Below, piece by piece: positions 8,610 through 17,086 of a stretch of 64,000 bases of DNA. Location of the stretch: contig NZ_JAIXSL010000007.1 of assembly GCF_027484705.1 (NCBI RefSeq), forward strand, positions 62,001 through 126,000, written 5' to 3'. The translations under genes were made by a program, and so were the position numbers. This DNA is from Flavobacterium sp. (lineage in GTDB: Bacteria; Bacteroidota; Bacteroidia; Flavobacteriales; Flavobacteriaceae). Below the pieces are notes generated by a model. That model made no database searches. It was not told where the DNA came from and saw nothing but the letters and a program-made list of their open reading frames with translations. Each line of letters opens with the position of its first letter. The first letter of the stretch is position 1.

Positions 8610-11246
8610 TTATTGGATAAAACCGACTGCCTTTTCCAAAGCTTCCTGAATGCCTAAAACATCTTTTCCACCGGCAGTCGCAAAGAAAGGTTGCCCACCG
8701 CCACCGCCTTGAATATACTTTCCTAATTCACGAACCACATTTCCTGCATTAAGATTTTTCTCCGCCACCAATTCTTTCGAAATATAACAGGTAAGCATTG
8801 GTTTTCCTTCTTCAGCTGTAGCCAAAACCAGAAACAGATTCTTAGCCACATGCCCAATTTCGTAGGCAAGATCTTTTGCGCTATTTGCATCAACATCAAC
8901 GAGTTTAGCCAAAAACTGAACGCCGTTGATGGTTTGCAATTGCGGCACGAGTTCAGACGTCATGTTTTTCACTTTGTCTTTCATCAGAGCCTCAATCTGT
9001 TTTGACAGTTTCGCATTCTCGTCTTGCAAAGCGACAACCGCCTTTAGGGTATCCTGCGGGTTTTTCAAAGTTTCTTTAATCTCCTGCAAAGCTTTTTCCT
9101 GCTCGGCAAAGAAATCGCGTACGCCTTGATTGGTGATCGCTTCTATTCTGCGGATTCCGGCAGCAACTGCACCTTCGCTGATGATTTTGAAATGCCAGAT
9201 TTCAGCGGTATTCTTGACGTGTGTTCCGCCGCAAAGTTCCATGCTTTCTCCGAATTTGATGGCGCGAACGGAATCGCCGTATTTTTCTCCGAACAAAGCC
9301 ATGGCGCCTTCATCGAGCGCTTGCTGGAACGGAATATTTCTTCTTTCAATTAAAGGCAAATGTTCCTGAATTCTTGCATTCACAAAATCTTCAACTTGCT
9401 GCAATTCCGCATCGGTGACTTTAGCAAAATGCGAAAAGTCAAAACGCAGGTAATTTGGCGACACAAGCGAACCTTTCTGCTCGACGTGTTTTCCTAAAAT
9501 CGAACGCAAAGCCTGATGCAACAAATGCGTTGCCGTGTGATTGCTTTGAGAATCCGCGCGCAAATCCGCATTGACTTTCGCTACAAAACTAGCACTCGTA
9601 TTTTCAGGAAGTTGTTTTGTAAAATGTAAAATCAGGTTGTTTTCCTTTTTGGTATCGATGATTTCGATTGATTCGTTGGCGGAAGTCAACGTGCCTTTGT
9701 CTCCTACTTGTCCGCCGCCTTCCGGGTAGAATGGCGTGTTGTCCAGAACGATTTGGTATAAGATGCCGTCTTTTTTGCTGTCGATTTTACGGATTCGGGT
9801 GATTTTCACTTCGTTTTCCAATTGGTCATAACCCACGAAAGTTTCTACATTTCCGGGAATCAAAACTGTCCAGTCTTCCGTCGAAACTTCAGAAGCAGCG
9901 CGGGAACGCGTTTTCTGCTCGAACATCGATTGGTCGAATTCCGTTTCGTTGAATTCCATGCCTTTTTCTTTCAGAATCAAAGCCGTCAAATCTTTTGGAA
10001 AACCGAAAGTATCGTACAATTCAAAAGCTTTCACGCCCGAAACTTCTTTTCCTTGCGTTTGCGTCACTACATTTTCGAGCAACTGCAAACCTTGGTCAAG
10101 CGTGCGTAAAAACGATGCTTCTTCTTCTTTAATCACATTGGTCACAAGGCTTTGCTGCGATTTGATTTCGGGGAAAAACGCGCCCATTTGGTTCGCCAAA
10201 ACCTCAACAAGTTTGTAGATGAAAGGTTCTTTGATGTCTAAAAACGTAAAACCGTAACGTATCGCGCGGCGTAAAATCCTGCGGATGACATAACCGGCTC
10301 CGGTGTTTGAGGGCAATTGTCCGTCGGCGATAGCGAACGCTACAGCACGAACGTGATCGACGACTACGCGAATCGCGATGTTGGTTTTGTTTTGTTCTTC
10401 ACTGATATTCTGAACTTCGTTGGAAGTGTATTTCAATCCTGTAATCTGCTCGACTTTGTGAATCAGCGGCGTGAACACATCGGTATCGTAATTTGAAGTG
10501 ACGCCTTGCAAAGCCATACACAAACGCTCGAATCCCATGCCGGTATCGACGTGTTGTGCGGGTAATTTTTCTAGTGAACCGTCGGCTTTTCGGTTGAATT
10601 CCATGAACACGTTGTTCCAGATTTCGACGACTTGCGGATGGTCATTATTAACTAAACTTTTTCCGGACACCAGTGCTTTTTCTTCGGCAGTTCTTAAATC
10701 GACGTGGATTTCGGAACACGGTCCGCAAGGTCCTTGATCACCCATTTCCCAAAAGTTGTCTTTTTTGTTTCCCAGGATAATTCTGTCTTCTGAAATGAGT
10801 TCTTTCCAGATGTCCCACGCTTCTTGGTCGAAAGGAACGTTTTCGTCAGGGTTGCCTTCGAATACTGAAACGTATAGGTTTTCTTTTGGAATTTTGTAGA
10901 CTTCGGTCAAAAGTTCCCAAGCCCAGTTGATCGCTTCTTTTTTGAAGTAATCGCCGAAAGACCAGTTGCCCAGCATTTCGAACATCGTGTGGTGATACGT
11001 ATCGAAACCGACATCTTCAAGATCGTTGTGTTTTCCCGAAACGCGCAAACATTTTTGCGTATCGGCAATTCTCGGGCTTTTCGGCACGGCGTTGCCTAAG
11101 AAGTATTCCTTAAACTGCGCCATTCCTGAATTGTTGAACATTAAGGTCGGATCGTCTTTGAGCACAATAGGCGCTGACGGAACGATAAGATGCCCTTTGC
11201 TTTGGAAAAAATCGAGAAACTGTTTTCTGATGTCTTGTGATGTCAT
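8610..11246 (-). CDS. alaS: Alanine--tRNA ligase
   Basis: 878 residues, the usual length for bacterial AlaRS. It charges tRNA-Ala with alanine in the cytoplasm. The N-terminal catalytic core is intact ([55 protein letters not shown], and [13 protein letters not shown]). The editing domain carries [12 protein letters not shown] and the later [12 protein letters not shown] zinc-site motif. The C-Ala domain ends in [20 protein letters not shown]. The start [14 protein letters not shown] matches the family N-terminus. It is a stand-alone leftward gene, divergent from the M23 peptidase. Confidence 0.98.
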   Translation of the reverse strand: MTSQDIRKQFLDFFQSKGHLIVPSAPIVLKDDPTLMFNNSGMAQFKEYFLGNAVPKSPRIADTQKCLRVSGKHNDLEDVGFDTYHHTMFEMLGNWSFGDYFKKEAINWAWELLTEVYKIPKENLYVSVFEGNPDENVPFDQEAWDIWKELISEDRIILGNKKDNFWEMGDQGPCGPCSEIHVDLRTAEEKALVSGKSLVNNDHPQVVEIWNNVFMEFNRKADGSLEKLPAQHVDTGMGFERLCMALQGVTSNYDTDVFTPLIHKVEQITGLKYTSNEVQNISEEQNKTNIAIRVVVDHVRAVAFAIADGQLPSNTGAGYVIRRILRRAIRYGFTFLDIKEPFIYKLVEVLANQMGAFFPEIKSQQSLVTNVIKEEEASFLRTLDQGLQLLENVVTQTQGKEVSGVKAFELYDTFGFPKDLTALILKEKGMEFNETEFDQSMFEQKTRSRAASEVSTEDWTVLIPGNVETFVGYDQLENEVKITRIRKIDSKKDGILYQIVLDNTPFYPEGGGQVGDKGTLTSANESIEIIDTKKENNLILHFTKQLPENTSASFVAKVNADLRADSQSNHTATHLLHQALRSILGKHVEQKGSLVSPNYLRFDFSHFAKVTDAELQQVEDFVNARIQEHLPLIERRNIPFQQALDEGAMALFGEKYGDSVRAIKFGESMELCGGTHVKNTAEIWHFKIISEGAVAAGIRRIEAITNQGVRDFFAEQEKALQEIKETLKNPQDTLKAVVALQDENAKLSKQIEALMKDKVKNMTSELVPQLQTINGVQFLAKLVDVDANSAKDLAYEIGHVAKNLFLVLATAEEGKPMLTCYISKELVAEKNLNAGNVVRELGKYIQGGGGGQPFFATAGGKDVLGIQEALEKAVGFIQ

Positions 11247-11331
11247 TCTTGTTGGTAATTTGGTTATTTGTGGATTTGGTTATTCGGGGTTTTCGAATTG
11301 ACGAATCACCAAATCAACGCATCCACGTTTA

Positions 11332-11409
11332 TGCCCCGGATAGTAGTGGTTATCCTTTTGTGCCGGCGTTCGGCGCAAAAGATAAGAACGGATAGCCGGA
11401 TCAGGCCCT
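11332..11409 (+). repeat. Dispersed hairpin repeat, copy 1
   Basis: A GC-rich intergenic element whose centre is a perfect-to-wobble stem (TTTTGTGCCG / CGGCGCAAAA around GCGTT). It is flanked by GCCCCGGAT on the left and GGATAGCCGGATCAGGCCC on the right. Four more copies occur in this window at 21357, 22140, 41253 and 53519. This copy lies between alaS and the M23 gene. Confidence 0.8.
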
Positions 11410-11456
11410 AATAATTTATATTCATTGAAAAAAGCGCGGAACAACGAAACATTTCT

Positions 11457-11464
11457 TAAATTTG
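11457..11464 (+). promoter_or_regulatory. Candidate -7 promoter element for the M23/merR operon
   Basis: TAAATTTG fits the Bacteroidota -7 consensus TAnnTTTG and lies about 47 nt before the ATG at 11511. No well-spaced -33 TTTG is evident. Confidence 0.4.
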
Positions 11465-11510
11465 TTCGACTTATCCCTTTTCAAGGTGCAAAAATAGGAT
11501 TTTTTAAAAC

Positions 11511-12488
11511 ATGGCGAAGGTAAAATATTATTACGATTCTGAAAATCTGGCGTATCGGAAAATCAAGACCAAAAAGAGGACGAAATTCGCTTATGCGGTT
11601 TTGTTTTTGGTGGCTTCCGCGCTGTTCGGTGTTTTGAGTTTTGTAGTTTTACTGAACACGCCTTTTTTTGAAACTCCGAAAGACCGTTTGCTGACGAGAG
11701 AAATTGACAATTTCAAATTACAGTATGCGATCCTCAACAAAAAAATGGACCAGATTGATGAAGTTTTGGAGAATATTGAAGAACGCGACAACAACATTTA
11801 CCGCGTTTATTTCAACACTTCGCCGATTCCCGAAGAACAGCGCAAAGCCGGATTTGGTGGAATCAATCGGTATAAGCAACTTGAAGGTTACGACAATTCG
11901 GAATTGGTGGTGAATACTTCCAAACGCGTCGATGTGATTTCGAAGGAACTCGTGATCCAATCCAAATCATTGGATGAAATTTTAAAACTCGCCAAAGAAA
12001 AAAATAATTTACTCGCGGCGATTCCTGCGATTCAGCCTGTGCGAAACGAAAATCTGAAACAAATCGCTTCGGGTTTCGGGTACCGTTCGGATCCGTTTAC
12101 CAAAGTGCGTAAGTTTCACGAAGGCATGGATTTTTCGGCCAAAACTGGAACACCAATTTATGCAACTGGCGATGGCGTTGTAGATCGCGCCGATAATACA
12201 GCTTCGGGTTACGGCAACCACATTGTGATCCGTCACGGTTTTGGTTATGAAACGCTTTACGGGCATTTGAGCAAATATAAATGCCGTGCGGGACAACGTG
12301 TCAAGCGCGGCGATATCATTGGCTACGTCGGAAGCACCGGCCGTTCGGAAGCACCGCATTTGCATTATGAAGTGCACAAAGGCGGCGAAGTCGTGAACCC
12401 ATTGAACTTTTATTACGGAAACATCTCAGCGGCGGAATATGTCGTGATTACGAAATTAGCAAATCAAGAAAACCAATCTTTAGACTGA
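11511..12488 (+). CDS. M23-family peptidoglycan metallopeptidase, membrane-anchored
   Basis: 325 residues. One transmembrane helix at about residues 25-47 (FAYAVLFLVASALFGVLSFVVLL) is followed by a coiled-coil region (about 65-175). A C-terminal LytM/M23 domain then follows with GFGYRSDPFTKVRKFHEGMDF (zinc His and Asp), NHIVIRHGFGYETLYGHL and HLHYEVHKGG. All three zinc-ligand motifs are present (HxxxD, HxH), so it should be an active cell-wall endopeptidase, or an EnvC-like activator if inactive. The stop overlaps the ATG of the next gene (TGATG), which implies translational coupling with the MerR regulator. Confidence 0.92.
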   Translation: MAKVKYYYDSENLAYRKIKTKKRTKFAYAVLFLVASALFGVLSFVVLLNTPFFETPKDRLLTREIDNFKLQYAILNKKMDQIDEVLENIEERDNNIYRVYFNTSPIPEEQRKAGFGGINRYKQLEGYDNSELVVNTSKRVDVISKELVIQSKSLDEILKLAKEKNNLLAAIPAIQPVRNENLKQIASGFGYRSDPFTKVRKFHEGMDFSAKTGTPIYATGDGVVDRADNTASGYGNHIVIRHGFGYETLYGHLSKYKCRAGQRVKRGDIIGYVGSTGRSEAPHLHYEVHKGGEVVNPLNFYYGNISAAEYVVITKLANQENQSLD

Positions 12489-12820
12489 TGCATTTAAACT
12501 TATCTCCAGACAAACGGTATTACAGCATTGGCGAACTGGCCAAAGCTTTCAATGTCAACGCTTCCCTGCTCAGGTTTTGGGACAAAGAATTCGAAATTCT
12601 GAAACCCAGAAAAAACGCCAAAGGCAATAGAATGTTTACGCCGGAAGATGTCAAGAATCTACAGTTGATTTTTCATCTGGTGAAGGAACGCGGGTTTACG
12701 CTTGAAGGCGCGAAGATTCATTTGAAAGAAGGACAAAAAAAGACGCTCGATAAGTTTGAGATCATCAATAAGCTTGAGGGAATTAAAACGCAGTTATTGA
12801 ATATTAAAAGTGAATTGTAA
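12488..12820 (+). CDS. MerR-family transcriptional regulator
   Basis: 110 residues. The N-terminal winged helix is typical of MerR proteins (YYSIGELAKAFNVNASLLRFWDKEF, then KNAKGNRMFTPEDVKNLQLI). It is followed by a short dimerisation helix. No cysteine-rich or drug-binding effector domain is present, so the signal is unknown. It overlaps the M23 gene by one base and is conserved in this position in many Flavobacteriia as far as I recall, which hints at a role linked to envelope growth. Confidence 0.88.
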   Translation: MHLNLSPDKRYYSIGELAKAFNVNASLLRFWDKEFEILKPRKNAKGNRMFTPEDVKNLQLIFHLVKERGFTLEGAKIHLKEGQKKTLDKFEIINKLEGIKTQLLNIKSEL

Positions 12821-12828
12821 TCAAATAA

Positions 12829-12853
12829 TTGATAATTGATAATTGATAATTAA
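12829..12853. repeat. Short tandem ATTGATAATTG repeat
   Basis: About three tandem units of ATTGATA in the gap between merR and lemA. A related array, in the other orientation, lies at 55175-55200. Confidence 0.55.
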
Positions 12854-12894
12854 AATAAATTAAATTAAATACTTAACATTAAAATTAAACAAAC

Positions 12895-13476
12895 ATGAAA
12901 AGATTTTTGCCTTGGATTATCGGAATTGGAATCGTATTACTTCTTGTCTTTTGGGTCATTGGCGCCAAAAATACTGCCTTGCGTAAAAGTCAGGCAGTTG
13001 GAAAGGAATGGGGTAACGTAGAAACCGCCTACCAAAGAAGAAACGACCTCATCGGCAATTTAGTAAACACCGTAAAAGGTGCAGCCGACTTTGAAAAAAG
13101 CACTTTGACAGCGGTTATTGAAGCCAGAGCTAAAGCGACTTCGGTGACTATCGACCCTACCAACATTACACCGGAACAATTGACACAGTTCCAACAAGCA
13201 CAAACCGGAGTTACCTCAACCTTATCTAGGTTATTGGTTTCTGTGGAGCGCTATCCTGAATTGAAAGCCAACGCCAATTTCCTAAAACTTCAGGACGAAT
13301 TGGCCAGCACTGAAAACCAAATTTTAACGGCTAGAACGCGTTTCAACGAATCGGTTGAAGTTTACAACGGTTATGTATTGGCGATGCCGCAAAGCTTTGT
13401 TTTGGGCGGATACAAAGAAAAACCTTTCTTCAAATCTGTAGCCGGAGCGGACAAACCTGTTGAAGTAAAATTCTAA
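12895..13476 (+). CDS. lemA: LemA family protein
   Basis: 193 residues with an N-terminal transmembrane helix (FLPWIIGIGIVLLLVFWVIGA) and a long helical periplasmic or cytoplasmic domain. Family hallmarks are WGNVETAYQRRNDLIGNLVNTVKG, SVERYPELKANANFLKLQDEL and ARTRFNESVEVYN. LemA proteins are membrane-anchored helical bundles of unclear biochemical role. They are often next to TPM-domain genes, as here with two TPM genes downstream. The three form one rightward operon. Confidence 0.93.
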   Translation: MKRFLPWIIGIGIVLLLVFWVIGAKNTALRKSQAVGKEWGNVETAYQRRNDLIGNLVNTVKGAADFEKSTLTAVIEARAKATSVTIDPTNITPEQLTQFQQAQTGVTSTLSRLLVSVERYPELKANANFLKLQDELASTENQILTARTRFNESVEVYNGYVLAMPQSFVLGGYKEKPFFKSVAGADKPVEVKF

Positions 13477-13484
13477 AAAATAAT

Positions 13485-13549
13485 TACCCCATAGAAACAT
13501 AGAAAAGTAACCCATGAGGAATATCTTTTTCTATGTTTCTATGGGGTTA
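13485..13549. repeat. 22-bp inverted repeat in the lemA-TPM gap
   Basis: The arm at 13485-13506 (TACCCCATAGAAACATAGAA plus a few bases) is the reverse complement of the arm at 13526-13549. The arms are separated by about 19 nt. In RNA this would form a long stem between lemA and the first TPM gene. It lacks a classical T-run. Confidence 0.8.
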
Positions 13550-13562
13550 AAAAACAAAACCC

Positions 13563-14000
13563 ATGTCGAAAGTTGAAGCATTTTTAACCCCATCGGAAGA
13601 GCAAGCGGTCGTCGAGGCGATTCGTCTCGCGGAAACCGCAACTTCAGGCGAAATCCGCGTGCATATTGAAAAAACGACTTCGCTGCCGGCATTTGATCGC
13701 GCTTTGGAAGTTTTTCATGCCTTGAAAATGGACGAAACCCAACTCAAAAACGGCGTGTTGATTTATGTTGCAGTCAAAGACCAGGCGTTTGCGATTTGTG
13801 GTGACAAAGGCATCAACGACCTTGTTCCTGCAGATTTCTGGGAAAGCACCAAAGAAATTATGGCGGCGCATTTTAAAAACGGGAATTTCAAGCAAGGACT
13901 CATCGATGGGATTACCAAAGCCGGTGAGCAACTGCAAACCTATTTCCCTTGCGCGGAGGATGACACCAACGAATTATCAAACGAAATTTCTAAAGGATAA
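13563..14000 (+). CDS. TPM-domain protein (short form)
   Basis: 145 residues. The TPM (TLP18.3/Psb32/MOLO-1) fold is recognisable from EEQAVVEAIRLAETATSGEIRVHIE, then NGVLIYVAVKDQAFAICGDKGI and a helix FKQGLIDGITKAGEQL. There is no signal peptide or transmembrane helix, so this copy is predicted cytoplasmic, unlike the next gene. Its TAA overlaps the next ATG by one base, and it follows lemA in an operon. The molecular role is not established; some TPM proteins have been described as phosphatase-like. Confidence 0.85.
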   Translation: MSKVEAFLTPSEEQAVVEAIRLAETATSGEIRVHIEKTTSLPAFDRALEVFHALKMDETQLKNGVLIYVAVKDQAFAICGDKGINDLVPADFWESTKEIMAAHFKNGNFKQGLIDGITKAGEQLQTYFPCAEDDTNELSNEISKG

Positions 14001-14797
14001 TGAAAACACCAAAAAATACTTTCCATTTCCTGAAACTGCTTTTGCTTTTATTGATATCATCGGTAAGTTTTGCGCAATTCGACATCCCTAAAAAACCCGA
14101 TTTCCAGACCAGCGTTTACGATTATGCCAATATTCTAAGCGCTACAGAAAAATCACAGCTTGAAGAAAAACTCGTCCGTTACTCCGATTCGACCTCGACA
14201 CAAATTGTAGTCATTACGATTGAAAGCCTCAAAAACGAAGATGTTCTTCAACTTGCCACCAAATGGGGACAAGCCTGGGGTTTCGGTCAGGCCAAAGAAG
14301 ACAACGGAACGATTATCCTGTTAGCCAAAAATGAAAAGAAAATTGCGATTGCGCCCGGCTACGGACTCGAAGACCGACTCACAGCGGGACAAGGCGGCGA
14401 AATCATCCGAAACATCATCGTGCCGGAATTTAAGGCCGGCAGTTATTACAACGGACTCGACAAAGGTGTTGACGCTATTTTTGACGCATACAAAGGCAAG
14501 TACAAAGGCGAACGCAAAAGCAATAAAAAAGACAAATTCCCGGTATTACCGTTTATCATTATTGTAGTCATCATCCTAATCATTATTTCAAAAAGCAGAG
14601 GAAAAGGCGGCAATTCCGGTAGTTCAGGCGGTGGTCCAAGTCTGCTTGACGTCATTATCCTAAGCAGTCTCGGAAGAAGCGGCGGCGGTGGTTTCGGAGG
14701 TTCCTCCGGTGGCGGATTTGGTGGCGGTGGCGGAGGCTTCGGCGGAGGATTTGGAGGCGGTGGTTTCAGCGGAGGCGGAAGCAGCGGCGGTTGGTAA
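14000..14797 (+). CDS. TPM-domain protein with membrane helix and Gly-rich tail (YgcG-type)
   Basis: 265 residues. A signal peptide (residues 1-25, LLLLLISSVSFAQ) is followed by a TPM domain (DYANILSATEKSQLEEKLVRY, TQIVVITIESL, LLAKNEKKIAIAPGYGLEDRL). A transmembrane helix (VLPFIIIVVIILIIISKS) follows. The tail is about 60 residues of almost pure Gly/Ser/Phe (GGGFGGSSGGG repeats). This is the standard YgcG/TPM architecture; the Gly-rich tail is normal for the family. It is coupled to the preceding gene by a TAATG overlap. Confidence 0.9.
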   Translation: MKTPKNTFHFLKLLLLLLISSVSFAQFDIPKKPDFQTSVYDYANILSATEKSQLEEKLVRYSDSTSTQIVVITIESLKNEDVLQLATKWGQAWGFGQAKEDNGTIILLAKNEKKIAIAPGYGLEDRLTAGQGGEIIRNIIVPEFKAGSYYNGLDKGVDAIFDAYKGKYKGERKSNKKDKFPVLPFIIIVVIILIIISKSRGKGGNSGSSGGGPSLLDVIILSSLGRSGGGGFGGSSGGGFGGGGGGFGGGFGGGGFSGGGSSGGW

Positions 14798-14806
14798 TTG
14801 AGACAT

Positions 14807-15577
14807 ATGAAAAGAGTATTTTCCTTTTTATTAATAGCCTTATCCTCATTTCTTTATTCACAGAACATTAAAAACGTCGGTGACATCAAAGAAATGGATT
14901 CGATAATCCGAATTGAACCGAATGCCGATAATTATTATTTGAGGGGTTACCTAAAATACACTGCTAAGGATTATAAATCCGCTTTAATCGATTATGACAA
15001 ATCGATTGCATTGGATGCCGATAACTTTAAAGCTTTCTTCAGCCGGGGAATGCTTAAAGATAAATTACAGGATTTTAATGGTGCAATTTCAGACTATACA
15101 AAATGTATCGCATTAAATGGTGCGTCTTCCAAAGCATATTTCAATCGAGGGTATTCAAAATCTTATTTAAGCGATGTTGAAGGCGCCATTGAAGATTATT
15201 CAAAATGCATTGAGTTGAATTCAGAAAACAAAGCAGCTTTCCTTAATCGCGGTATTCTCAAAAAAGATCAAAATCTATTTGAAGAGGCTTTAAGTGACTA
15301 TGATAATGCGATTGCAATAGACAATGATTTTTTAGATGCTGTTCAAAGCAGGGCTGTCCTTAAATCGCTAATGAATAGAAAAGATGCTATTCAAGATTTT
15401 AACGCAGCAATACGAATAGCACCGGACGATGGCGAAAGTTATTACAATAGAGCTGTTTATATGCTCAACTTTAAAATTGATGGAGATTATTGTTCTGATA
15501 TCAAAAAAGCAGTTAGATTGGGCTTTACAACTGCCAATAGGTTATTTATCCAAAAATGTTCCAAGTACAATAAATAA
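14807..15577 (+). CDS. Exported TPR-repeat protein
   Basis: 256 residues from the ATG at 14807; an in-frame TTG lies three codons upstream. It has a signal peptide (MKRVFSFLLIALSSFLYSQ). Six or seven 34-residue TPR units follow, each with the pattern A..DYdKcIaLn..n..AyfnRGi.K (for example DYTKCIALNGASSKAYFNRG and DYSKCIELNSENKAAFLNRG). It is a protein-interaction scaffold, probably periplasmic. It begins 9 nt after the TPM gene and ends just before a terminator, so it closes the lemA operon. Confidence 0.85.
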   Translation: MKRVFSFLLIALSSFLYSQNIKNVGDIKEMDSIIRIEPNADNYYLRGYLKYTAKDYKSALIDYDKSIALDADNFKAFFSRGMLKDKLQDFNGAISDYTKCIALNGASSKAYFNRGYSKSYLSDVEGAIEDYSKCIELNSENKAAFLNRGILKKDQNLFEEALSDYDNAIAIDNDFLDAVQSRAVLKSLMNRKDAIQDFNAAIRIAPDDGESYYNRAVYMLNFKIDGDYCSDIKKAVRLGFTTANRLFIQKCSKYNK

Positions 15578-15602
15578 GAATTTTCCACAGAAACAGATTC
15601 AT

Positions 15603-15635
15603 AAAAAAAGCTACAATGTTCGTTGTAGCTTTTTC
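15603..15635. terminator. Bidirectional terminator
   Basis: AAAAAAGCTACAA and its complement TTGTAGCTTTTT surround a short loop. It serves the rightward TPR gene and the leftward esterase gene, which converge here. Confidence 0.8.
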
Positions 15636-15638
15636 TTT

Positions 15639-17021
15639 TTAGTTCCGAATCAATTTAAAGGATTTTATGTCATTGTTCTTAGACTTCAGGATGTAAATCC
15701 CTTTTGCAATTTCCTCGGGCATTTCATACATCCCATTCGATAAAGTGATGTTTTTTATTTTTTTTCCAAGCATATCGAACATTTCAAAATCCGTTGCTGT
15801 CGGCATTCCTTCCACATAAATTTTACCAGACAGCGTTTGCATGATTTTCGGCGTTTCAAAGGTCGGTGTTGTAACCGCTAAGTTTTCATTCTGGAACAAC
15901 CAAGTATATACCGCGGCAAATTCTCCTTTCCAGTAACTTTCAGAATGGATGCCGTAACTATCGAACTTCGTAAACGCATTGGCGGCCGTCAACCCTTTCG
16001 CGAGTAGATTATTCCTGACCGTATTCACATCAGGCACCATCGACGTCGATTCGTTCGTTCCAGACACAAAATACATGCGGTGGTTCTGCAAAACCGATGG
16101 CGCCAAAGTATTGATGTAAGCATTCATATCCGACAAAGCAAACCAATACGCCGGGCTTAAATTCCCGACTTTTCGAAATGCATTCGGATATTCGCAAGCC
16201 GCATACGTTGAGATAATTGCTCCCATAGAACTTCCGATCAAAGCATTCATCGCCGGTTCCGGACGCGTCCTGTAATTCGCATCGATGTAAGGTTTCAAAG
16301 TGTTGGCCAGAAAAGCCGCATATTCATCGCCGTGTCCGCCACCATAAGTAGGATTCACCCACGGAGAATATTCATTGAGCCGTTCGCCACCGCCATTGTC
16401 AATTCCGACTACAATCGCGCCGTAATTTCCTTGGCTGAACAAAGTGTTTAAAGTTTCATCGACTTGCCATTCTCCTGAAAAAGAGGTTACGTTATCAAAC
16501 AAATTCTGACCGTCTTCCATATATAAAACGGGATAATGTTTCGTAGAAGTAGCATAATCAGGCGGCAGATACAACCATATTTTTCGCGTCGTGCTCAGTT
16601 GCGGAATGCCGAACGAGTTGCTTAGAATCTGTACGTTGGATGCTGCGGTTCCGGCAGCTCCGGTGCCTAAATCTTCCCAGGAAAGAATTGGAAACGCTAT
16701 GACCTGAGGCCCGCTGGAATAAGTATAAGTCCGATTGGGTCTATATCCGCCGGCTGCGTTTCCTTCCACGGTAGCCCAACTGCCTCGCGTAAACTTGCAT
16801 TCAAAAGTTCCGGTTCCCTGAGGTATCATCACTTCATAAAATCCGGTTTGGTTGTTCAGGTGTAAGACATAAACAGGATCGGCCGGGTTCCAGTTATTGA
16901 AAGTCCCTGTCACGTAAATCAAATCATTGGCCGGAGTGTTCGACGGTAAAGTGACCTGAAACTTAATTTGCGATAAAGCTATCGAAGTAACAAAAAGCAG
17001 TAAAAAAGTAAAGTGTTTCAT
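15639..17021 (-). CDS. Secreted esterase (putative esterase PF00756 type) with T9SS sorting domain
   Basis: 460 residues. Residues 1-18 are a signal peptide. Residues about 20-100 form a starch-binding/E-set-like module (IYVTGTFNNWNPADPVY). The alpha/beta-hydrolase domain of esterase-D type follows (WLYLPPDYATSTKHYPVLYMEDGQNLFD), with the nucleophile elbow GSSMGA at about residue 264 and a late His in GIHSESYW. The last ~75 residues are a type A T9SS sorting domain (FEMFDMLGKKIKNITLSNG, KGIYILKSKNNDIKSFKLI). It should be exported by the Gld/Spr machinery, whose core genes gldKLMN lie at 44.8-49.5 kb. Substrate unknown; enterochelin esterases and feruloyl esterases share this fold. Confidence 0.9.
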   Translation of the reverse strand: MKHFTFLLLFVTSIALSQIKFQVTLPSNTPANDLIYVTGTFNNWNPADPVYVLHLNNQTGFYEVMIPQGTGTFECKFTRGSWATVEGNAAGGYRPNRTYTYSSGPQVIAFPILSWEDLGTGAAGTAASNVQILSNSFGIPQLSTTRKIWLYLPPDYATSTKHYPVLYMEDGQNLFDNVTSFSGEWQVDETLNTLFSQGNYGAIVVGIDNGGGERLNEYSPWVNPTYGGGHGDEYAAFLANTLKPYIDANYRTRPEPAMNALIGSSMGAIISTYAACEYPNAFRKVGNLSPAYWFALSDMNAYINTLAPSVLQNHRMYFVSGTNESTSMVPDVNTVRNNLLAKGLTAANAFTKFDSYGIHSESYWKGEFAAVYTWLFQNENLAVTTPTFETPKIMQTLSGKIYVEGMPTATDFEMFDMLGKKIKNITLSNGMYEMPEEIAKGIYILKSKNNDIKSFKLIRN

Positions 17022-17086
17022 AGTTGCCGTTTAAATATCGTACAAGGTACGAATTTAATTCAATTGCCGAGAAACGCTTTCCTGCT

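Noticed and set aside
9126..9353. Open frames on the plus strand opposite alaS, and similar antisense frames opposite topA, gldM, era and the ABC-F gene
   Set aside because: They are shadows of strongly conserved genes, with no start context and no protein-like composition.
12829..12853. Possible CRISPR-like array (ATTGATA units)
   Set aside because: There are no unique spacers and the unit is only 7-11 nt. No CRISPR array or cas gene was seen in the window.
13485..13549. Rho-independent terminator between lemA and TPM genes
   Set aside because: The stem is long, but no T-run follows on either strand and the genes appear to form one operon.
14580..14797. Gly-rich tail as a phase-variable repeat
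   Set aside because: The codons are irregular and this tail is normal for YgcG/TPM proteins.
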